Positions 5,646-10,733 of a stretch of 10,733 nucleotides of DNA are shown here, one piece after another. Each line of letters begins with the position of its first letter. The stretch's first letter is position 1. The DNA lies in the NCBI GenBank assembly GCA_035464675.1, contig DATHSA010000030.1, forward strand, positions 1-10,733. Reading direction: 5' to 3'. The notes below the pieces were generated by a model. The model was not told the origin of the DNA. It was given only the letters and a program-made list of their open reading frames with translations, and made no database searches. The DNA comes from JAUYIV01 sp035464675 (GTDB taxonomy: Bacteria; Actinomycetota; Acidimicrobiia; Spongiisociales; UBA11373). Made by a program: the position numbers and the translations under genes.

Positions 5646-8182
5646 ATATCGCGACGCGTTTTGAGGCCGCGGTCGAGCTCGATCCGAACGCCCCGGCTGT
5701 TCGCACCCGCCATCGGCAGGTGACGTTCGAGGAGCTCAATGACCTGGCCAATCGGGTCGCCTGGCACGTGCTCGAGAACGTCGGCAGGGTGGACGACCCG
5801 ATCACCACCGTGTATCGGGACGACATCTCCCTCATCGCGGCGATGCTCGGTGTCGTCAAGACCGGGAATGTGGTGTTGCCGATCGACGCCGGTGATCCGA
5901 CGGAACGGATGCTCACGCTGATCGAGCGGGCGCGGTCGAGTGTGATCCTCGCGGACGAGGTGATCGGCCGGACCCTGGAACTCCCTCACCACGACCCGTT
6001 GGGGCCGGGGGTCGGCCCGACCGGCTCGGGCAACCCGCTGGTCGAGATCGACTCCGATGACCCCGCCGTCCTCATCTTCACGTCGGGGACGACGGGGACA
6101 CCCAAAGGGGTGCTGCGCGGCCACCACGGCTTCGACACCGCATTCGCCGGAGGCGGTTCCTGGTCCGTGGGCCCAGGATCCAGGGTCTCGCTGCTGCCTT
6201 CCCTCGCATTCACGTCCGGTATCGGCGCCGTGTTCACGGCGCTGCTGAGCGGAGCCACCGCCTGCCGATTCGATCCCAAGATGGAGGGCATCCACCGGTT
6301 GGGAACCTGGATTCGAACCGAGGAGATCACCCACTTGTGGGTGGGACCGGCGAGCCTCCGGCGGATGCTCGACGATACGGATCCGCACGAGCGTTTCCCC
6401 ACCGTGCGTGTCGTCTACGCCTCGGGCGCCCCCTTGCTCCGCAGGGACGTCGAGCTCTTCCAGCGCCACTTCTCCGAGGACTGCGTGATGATCAACTCGC
6501 TGGCCATGACAGAGACGGGGATCGTCGCCCGCTACATCATCGAGAAGGACACGCCGATCGACGGCGACGTGATTCCGGTGGGGTATCCGATGGAGGGGGT
6601 GCGGGTGTTCCTCATCGACGAGGACGGCCGCGAGGTCGAAGCGGGCCAGACCGGGATGATCCACGTCGAGTCGCCCTACCTCGTCTCCGGCTACTGGCGC
6701 GACCCCGACATGACGGCACGGAGTTTCGTGCCGCACCCGTCGGGCGGTGAGGGGACCGTGTATCGGGCCGGTGACCTCGCCATCGAGGACGACGATGGCC
6801 GCATTCGTCTGGTGGGCCGGACCGACGATCGAATCAAGATTCGCGGCTACTCGGTAGACCTGCTCGAGGTCGAACGCTCACTCGCCGGGCTCAAACCGAT
6901 TCGAGACGCGATCGTCGTCGACCGTGAGATCAGGGGAGAATCACGCATCGTCGCCTACTTCGTGCCCGAGAGGAAGAGGCGGGTTCCGACGACCAGCGAC
7001 CTCCGGGAGAGCCTCGCCAAGGTGCTTCCCGAGCACGCGCTCCCGTCGACGTTCGTGCCCCTCGATGCGATCCCGCTGACCGCGCGGGGGAAGGTCGATA
7101 AGAAGGCCCTTCCGGACGCCGATGCGGCACGCCGCCGCCGGCGCCGCTCGCGGAAGGCGTCTGATGACCTCGAGCGAGCCCTGGTCGACATCTGGGAGGG
7201 CGTGCTCGGATTGGAGCCGGTGGGGGTCGACGAGCACTTCTTCGACGAGTTGGCCGGGACCTCAATGCAGGCTCTGCGGGTCTTCGCGCAGATCGCTCGG
7301 CGACTCGACCTGGATCTCGCGCCCACGACGCTGCTGGCGGCCCCCACGATCTCGTCACTGGCCGCGGTCATCAGGGCCGGCGGCGGCTCGCGCCGCCAGT
7401 CGTCACTGGTTCCCGTGAGGCGGGAAGGCTCGCGGACACCCTTCTTCTGCGTGCACGGCGGAGGCGGAGGCGCCTTCTTCGTGCGCGACATGGCCGTCCA
7501 TCTCGACGCCGACAGGCCGGTGTATGGGTTACAGGCGGGGGGCTTCGACGGAGTCCCGACCCCGTACCGGTCGGTCGAGGAGATGGCGGCGCGCTACCTC
7601 GCCGAGCTGCAGACGGTACAGCCACGCGGGCCGTACCTGCTCGGGGGCCTGTCCCTGGGGGGCCTGGTGGCGTTGGAGATGGCCCAACTGCTGGAACGCC
7701 AGGGCGATCGCGCGGAGCTGCTTGTGATGCTGGACACCCATTTGCCATCGGCCGGCGACGGCGACATGAGGCTGGCCGAGGGTGGCCACCTGCAGCGCAT
7801 GAGCAGACTCGGCGTCTGGGGAAAGGTGCGATATCTCGTGTCGGGCGTGTGGCGCCGCCTCAACGATTATCGCCGCATCGCTCAGGTCGCCGTGTGGACC
7901 CGGGCGGGGCTGACGCTGAGCGACCGCCTGCGGGACTTCCACTTCTGGCGGATGGGCAGCCGCGCTTCGAAGAGCTACCGACCCGACGCATACGACGGAG
8001 CGGTCCTGTTCGTCGCCTCACGCGGGGGCGCGGACCGCCGCCGCGACCAGTGGGAGCCGCTCCTCCGGGGCCCCTTCGAGATCGTCGAGGTCGATGCGCC
8101 TCACGACGATCTCGTGATCGAGCCGTCGGTCCAACTGGTCTGCGCCGAACTCGAAAAGGGATTCGACGCAGCCAGAGTCTGA
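5633..8182 (+). CDS. NRPS-like enzyme with adenylation, carrier and thioesterase domains (A-T-TE)
   Basis: From the GTG at 5633 the product has 849 residues. The adenylation domain (about 5-500) shows A1 VTFEELND, A2 VKTGNVVLPID, A3 FTSGTTGTPKG (about 149-159), A5 SLAMTETG (289-296), A7 YRAGDLA (377-383), A8 GRTDDRIKIRGYSVDLLEVE (395-414) and A10 LTARGKVDKKALP with K487. It therefore activates a carboxylic acid as an acyl-AMP. The A4 motif reads FTSGIGAVF instead of FDxS, so the amino-binding Asp is absent. The carrier domain (about 515-590) has FFDELAGTSMQ, with S544 as the phosphopantetheine site. The type I thioesterase (about 600-849) has GLSLGG with S674, then D701 and H824 as a plausible triad. 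There is no condensation domain. It is divergent from the ATPase gene and tail-to-tail with the binding-protein gene. GGAGG lies only 4 nt before this GTG, and the start region may be frameshifted. Confidence 0.92.
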   Translation: MADLNIATRFEAAVELDPNAPAVRTRHRQVTFEELNDLANRVAWHVLENVGRVDDPITTVYRDDISLIAAMLGVVKTGNVVLPIDAGDPTERMLTLIERARSSVILADEVIGRTLELPHHDPLGPGVGPTGSGNPLVEIDSDDPAVLIFTSGTTGTPKGVLRGHHGFDTAFAGGGSWSVGPGSRVSLLPSLAFTSGIGAVFTALLSGATACRFDPKMEGIHRLGTWIRTEEITHLWVGPASLRRMLDDTDPHERFPTVRVVYASGAPLLRRDVELFQRHFSEDCVMINSLAMTETGIVARYIIEKDTPIDGDVIPVGYPMEGVRVFLIDEDGREVEAGQTGMIHVESPYLVSGYWRDPDMTARSFVPHPSGGEGTVYRAGDLAIEDDDGRIRLVGRTDDRIKIRGYSVDLLEVERSLAGLKPIRDAIVVDREIRGESRIVAYFVPERKRRVPTTSDLRESLAKVLPEHALPSTFVPLDAIPLTARGKVDKKALPDADAARRRRRRSRKASDDLERALVDIWEGVLGLEPVGVDEHFFDELAGTSMQALRVFAQIARRLDLDLAPTTLLAAPTISSLAAVIRAGGGSRRQSSLVPVRREGSRTPFFCVHGGGGGAFFVRDMAVHLDADRPVYGLQAGGFDGVPTPYRSVEEMAARYLAELQTVQPRGPYLLGGLSLGGLVALEMAQLLERQGDRAELLVMLDTHLPSAGDGDMRLAEGGHLQRMSRLGVWGKVRYLVSGVWRRLNDYRRIAQVAVWTRAGLTLSDRLRDFHFWRMGSRASKSYRPDAYDGAVLFVASRGGADRRRDQWEPLLRGPFEIVEVDAPHDDLVIEPSVQLVCAELEKGFDAARV

Positions 8183-8204
8183 CATCGCGGGACCGCTCGT
8201 AGGG

Positions 8205-9191
8205 CTATGGCAGGAAATCGTGGGTGAAGGTGTTCTCCGGCTGGAGATCCGTTTCCACACCCAGGCCGTCCCTGACGTAGCCCAACATCGCGGCCACATC
8301 ATCGATCTCGAATCGCCAGTCCCCGCCGAACAGGTTCTTCACATCCTGCCAGGCCAGCATCTGTGTCTCACGGTCGATGGCCGGGATCTGCTCGGCGAGG
8401 AGGTCCACGATCAGCTCGTCGTCTGCCTGCCGAGCCTCCTCGACCGACTCGGCGAGGGCCGCCACGAATCGCCGTACCAGGTCCGGGTTGTCGCGGATGA
8501 CCTCGTCGCGCACGATGATGACATCGTCGTACCCGACGAAACCGAAGTCCGACGCCGCCAGGAAGGACACGGGGATCCCGCGGTCTTCGGCCTCGATGAG
8601 CCCGGCGCGCAGCGTGCCTCCGATGTAGGCCATCACGGCGTCGATCTGGCCCTCGAAGAGCATGGTGTTGGTGAGCACCACTGGCTCGAGGCCGACGGCA
8701 TCGGTCGGGAGCCCCTCGAGATCCAGCAGGATCGGTAGGACGAACTGGAAGAGGTCCCACGGGTTGTGGGCGACCGTCTCCCCTACGAGGTCATCCAGGG
8801 AATCAGCCGGAAGCGTCGTCAGGATTCCGACCCTGGGCACGCGGTTGACGACCATCACGGCGGTGGTCGGAGGGTTCTCGGTCGCCTTGAAGTTGAGATA
8901 GGAGGTCATGTCGGACTGTGCGAACTGGACGTTGTTCTCGGCGATCTGCTGATGGGCGACGGTGTCCCCCGGTGCCGAGAGGAGCTCCAGGTCGATGCCG
9001 TGCTCCTCGAAGATTCCGGCGTCGATGCCGTAGAGGTAGGGTGCCCATCCGACGGTGGGCGAGAATTTCATCTGCAGCGAGATGTGATCGAGTTCTCCAC
9101 CGTCGGCACCGTCGTCGTCACCACACGCGGCAGCGAGCAGAACGAACGCCAGCAGCAAGGCGCCCAACCGGGCGCCGCCACGTATCGTCAT
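8205..9191 (-). CDS. ABC transporter substrate-binding lipoprotein, NMT1/SsuA-like
   Basis: This 328-residue protein has a lipoprotein signal peptide: hydrophobic core ALLLAFVLLAAAC with the lipidated Cys at 23. The box is slightly unusual, with Ala rather than Leu at -3, and is followed by an acidic GDDDGADGG linker. The mature part matches the NMT1/THI5-like periplasmic-binding fold: FSPTVGWAPYLYGIDAGIFEEHGIDLEL near the start, an AHQQIAENNVQFAQSD ligand-cleft segment, and FEGQIDAVMAYIGG in the second lobe. The family binds small ligands such as sulfonates, nitrate or thiamine-pyrimidine precursors for uptake; the ligand is not identifiable here. The ATG at 9191 follows AAGGAG at 5-nt spacing. 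Its natural partners are the ATPase and permease at 3932-5496, from which it is separated by the opposite-strand A-T-TE gene; only 22 bases lie between the two stop codons, with no clear terminator. Confidence 0.92.
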   Translation of the reverse strand: MTIRGGARLGALLLAFVLLAAACGDDDGADGGELDHISLQMKFSPTVGWAPYLYGIDAGIFEEHGIDLELLSAPGDTVAHQQIAENNVQFAQSDMTSYLNFKATENPPTTAVMVVNRVPRVGILTTLPADSLDDLVGETVAHNPWDLFQFVLPILLDLEGLPTDAVGLEPVVLTNTMLFEGQIDAVMAYIGGTLRAGLIEAEDRGIPVSFLAASDFGFVGYDDVIIVRDEVIRDNPDLVRRFVAALAESVEEARQADDELIVDLLAEQIPAIDRETQMLAWQDVKNLFGGDWRFEIDDVAAMLGYVRDGLGVETDLQPENTFTHDFLP

Positions 9192-9221
9192 CGGTTCTCC
9201 TTGAAGTCAGGCGACGCAGCG

Positions 9222-9257
9222 ACTGTAGCAATCCGGGACCGACGAGACCCGTGTCTC
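9222..9257 (-). promoter_or_regulatory. Candidate promoter and inverted repeat upstream of the binding-protein gene
   Basis: TACAGT on the minus strand (9222-9227) fits a -10 box about 30 nt upstream of the ATG at 9191, leaving a short leader that contains the ribosome binding site. The inverted repeat GAGAC-CCGT-GTCTC (9244-9257) covers the expected -35 position, where a regulator could act. No known operator is recognised. Confidence 0.3.
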
Positions 9258-9325
9258 AGCTCAGATCCGCGGGGACGTCGGGAGTCGTGACGGGGTCTCC
9301 GGGGACCGCCGGGCATGGGAGGGTT

Positions 9326-9331
9326 TAGGCT
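9326..9331 (+). promoter_or_regulatory. Candidate -10 box (TAGGCT), leaderless type
   Basis: A TANNNT hexamer 8 nt before the ATG at 9340. No ribosome binding site lies at normal spacing, so a leaderless transcript is the simplest reading. Confidence 0.4.
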
Positions 9332-9339
9332 CACCGCCG

Positions 9340-10350
9340 ATGTCCTCGCGACGGAGTCCCGTTCCCGGCAATCCTCTGCGTGTCGCCGCTTTCGTCGTCT
9401 CGATCGACACCGAACTCGCCTGGGGGGTCCACGATGACGGTCGAGATGCGATCGAGGCGCTCGGCCCCACCAGAGCACACGATGAGCGCGAGGTCGTTGC
9501 CGGCCTCCTCGAGATGTTCCAGCGCCATGCGGTCCCGGCGACCTGGGCGTTCGTGGGCCACCTGCTGCTCGAGTCCTGCCAGGTCGTGGAGGGCCGCCCT
9601 CATCCGGACCTGATCCGCCCGGACTACGAGTGGCATGACGGCGACTGGTTTCGCCTCGATCCGGGCTCGAGCGTCAAGACGGACCCCATGTGGTACGCGC
9701 CGGACATGTTCGAGATGGTGCGCGGCGCCACCCCTCGCCACGAAGTGGGGTGCCACACGTTCTCTCACATCCTCGCGGGTGACCCGGGGTGCAGCGCCCG
9801 GGCCTTCGCCTCCGATCTCATGGCCTGCAGCGAGGCGGCCGCGGCGAGGGGGATCGTGCTCCGCTCGTTCGTGTTCGCCCGCAACTCGGTCGGACACCTC
9901 GAAGTGCTTGCCGATGCGGGTTATCTCTCGTATCGCGGTCACCGTCCCCGTCCGTTCCCGCACCTGAAGGGCCCTTCGGGCGCCATGGCCCGATTGGTCG
10001 ATCGCATCAGCCCCAGGGAGGGGTCGGCGGTGTTCCCCGAGCCGGCGGGAGCCATGTGGAACATCCCGGCCACCAACTTCTACGGCCCATGGCGGCGTCC
10101 ACGCTGGATGCCACACTCCATCTGGATCTCACGTCAGATCAGGCGTCTCGAACTGGCTGCGAGGACTAGATCGCTGTACCACCTCTGGTTTCATCCCGAG
10201 GATCTCCTCCGCGACACCGGTACGGCCTTCGCGGGGCTCGACCGCATTCTCGAGAGGGTCGTGGCGCTGCGCGACCGCGGCGAGATCGAGACGGTCACCA
10301 TGGGTGGTCTGGCGGAGAACCTCCAGGCAGCGTCCGCCACGGGGGACTGA
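9340..10350 (+). CDS. Polysaccharide deacetylase (NodB-like) family protein
   Basis: This 336-residue protein has no signal peptide, so it probably acts in the cytoplasm or at the inner membrane face. NodB-type motifs are visible: VVSIDTELAWG with D23 at the end of the first strand; HTFSH (139-143), the family's two metal-binding histidines; FVFARNSVGH (177-186) as the third motif; and LWFHPEDLL (282-290), with H285 as the catalytic-type C-terminal histidine. The first motif has SIDTE instead of TFDDG, a pattern seen in less typical members, so either de-N-acetylation of a sugar or hydrolysis of another C-N bond is possible. An insert of about 100 residues between motifs one and two includes a Trp- and Asp-rich stretch (WHDGDWFRLDP). 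The gene is divergent from the binding-protein gene and followed by a DUF2079-type membrane protein gene, a context suggesting envelope glycans. Confidence 0.88.
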   Translation: MSSRRSPVPGNPLRVAAFVVSIDTELAWGVHDDGRDAIEALGPTRAHDEREVVAGLLEMFQRHAVPATWAFVGHLLLESCQVVEGRPHPDLIRPDYEWHDGDWFRLDPGSSVKTDPMWYAPDMFEMVRGATPRHEVGCHTFSHILAGDPGCSARAFASDLMACSEAAAARGIVLRSFVFARNSVGHLEVLADAGYLSYRGHRPRPFPHLKGPSGAMARLVDRISPREGSAVFPEPAGAMWNIPATNFYGPWRRPRWMPHSIWISRQIRRLELAARTRSLYHLWFHPEDLLRDTGTAFAGLDRILERVVALRDRGEIETVTMGGLAENLQAASATGD

Positions 10351-10352
10351 GA

Positions 10353-10377
10353 GCGTCCGGTCACGGTGTCCGGACGC
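10353..10377 (+). terminator. Hairpin just after the deacetylase stop codon
   Basis: GCGTCCGG and CCGGACGC pair perfectly over 8 bp around a 9-nt loop, beginning 3 nt after the TGA. There is no T-run behind it, so it is either a weak or factor-assisted terminator or an mRNA-stabilising stem. It ends 6 nt before the TAGCGT box of the next gene. Confidence 0.4.
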
Positions 10378-10383
10378 CGCTAT

Positions 10384-10389
10384 TAGCGT
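10384..10389 (+). promoter_or_regulatory. Candidate -10 box (TAGCGT), leaderless type
   Basis: A TANNNT hexamer 6 nt before the ATG at 10396, with no ribosome binding site at normal spacing. It suggests that the DUF2079-type gene has its own promoter. Confidence 0.35.
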
Positions 10390-10395
10390 CCCAGC

Positions 10396-10733
10396 ATGCC
10401 GCCGGACAGCGCGACTGCACCCCCCGGTGCTCGCCAGCCCGACACGAACCGAGCGGCGATCGAGGACAGGGACCCGCGGGCCCCTCATGGCCGGGCCGTG
10501 GCGCGTCTCCGAAGTCTCGCCCGCCTCACCATCTGGCAGTGGCTGCTCGTGGTCGTCATCGCCGCGTATGCGATCGTGATGACCTGGAACAGCCTTCAGA
10601 TCCACCACGGATTCGGGACCGCTCCCTACGACCTGGGGATCTTCGAGCAGGGGACGTGGTTGTTGTCGCGGTTCGAGGAGCCGTTCGTGACGCTGCGTGG
10701 GGTCCATCTGTTCGGGGATCACACGTCGTTCGT
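10396..10733 (+). CDS. DUF2079-type integral membrane protein, 5' part only
   Basis: The first 112 codons are visible; the rest lies beyond the window. A charged, proline-rich cytoplasmic tail (1-45) leads to a first membrane helix (about 47-64, QWLLVVVIAAYAIVM). After it comes the conserved first extracytoplasmic loop of DUF2079 (PF09852) proteins: TAPYDLGIFEQGTWLLSR, then EEPFVTLRG and HLFGDHTSF. The family has many membrane helices and resembles GT-C-type glycosyltransferases in layout, with acidic and His residues in this loop, but its reaction is not established. It follows the deacetylase gene on the same strand after a 45-base gap holding a hairpin and a possible promoter. Confidence 0.85.
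   Translation, partial: MPPDSATAPPGARQPDTNRAAIEDRDPRAPHGRAVARLRSLARLTIWQWLLVVVIAAYAIVMTWNSLQIHHGFGTAPYDLGIFEQGTWLLSRFEEPFVTLRGVHLFGDHTSF

Noticed and set aside
5497..5916. N-terminal extension of the ATPase up to 140 residues
   Set aside because: It would overlap the adenylation-domain coding region, has no ABC motifs, and the domain begins normally just after the TTG at 5496.
5543..6736. 397-codon minus-strand open frame opposite the adenylation domain
   Set aside because: His/Arg/Val-rich low-information translation without any domain, antisense to intact adenylation motifs.
8183..8204. Terminator between the convergent A-T-TE and binding-protein genes
   Set aside because: The 22-base gap holds no stable stem or T-run.
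9200..9300. TPP riboswitch upstream of the NMT1-like binding-protein gene
   Set aside because: A GCTGAGA string occurs on the minus strand around 9254-9260, but the downstream ACCTGA and P4/P5 conserved parts are missing and the leader is too short.
1..10733. tRNA/rRNA genes, CRISPR arrays, insertion sequences or prophage genes
   Set aside because: No array of short direct repeats, no transposase or integrase motifs and no tRNA-like cloverleaf were seen on reading the window; the repeats found are protein-level CWB2 domains.

Overview
The window is about 10.7 kb of GC-rich DNA with strong G/C bias at third codon positions. It is most likely from an actinobacterium, and Acidimicrobiia-like lineages fit best. 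The reasons are CAP-domain proteins carrying cell-wall-binding type 2 repeats, GTG and TTG starts, and TANNNT boxes only 6-8 nt upstream of several start codons, the signature of leaderless transcripts. The taxonomic placement is inference only.

Left part (1-2755, minus strand): two tandem, related secreted proteins. The upstream one (842-2755) has a signal peptide, a CAP domain, an SdrD/CNA-B-like beta domain, a short RTX-like segment and three CWB2 repeats. The downstream one (1-789, running off the window) repeats the CAP plus beta-domain arrangement, but its CAP domain has lost a conserved histidine. Next, on the plus strand, is a family 2 glycosyltransferase with C-terminal membrane segments (2899-3855).

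Middle part (3932-9191): the three components of a NitT/TauT/SsuABC-type ABC importer lie on the minus strand: lipoprotein substrate-binding protein (8205-9191), ATPase (4720-5496) and permease (3932-4723, ATGA overlap with the ATPase). Between the binding protein and the ATPase, on the opposite strand, sits an 849-residue NRPS-like adenylation / carrier / thioesterase enzyme (5633-8182) with no condensation domain. Its adenylation domain lacks the Asp that normally binds a substrate amino group, so a non-amino carboxylic acid is the likely substrate. A compact divergent promoter region with GGGGCC/GGCCCC inverted repeats separates it from the ATPase. Its start region also holds a 22-codon ORF with a good ribosome binding site in another frame, suggesting either a coupled leader or an N-terminal frameshift.

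Right part (9340-end, plus strand): a NodB-like polysaccharide deacetylase-family protein, then the beginning of a DUF2079-type multi-pass membrane protein cut by the window end. With the glycosyltransferase and the wall-binding CAP proteins, much of the window concerns the cell envelope. The transporter plus A-T-TE cassette is the part that most deserves a closer look: it may couple uptake of a small molecule to activation of an acid, but the sequence alone does not give the substrate.
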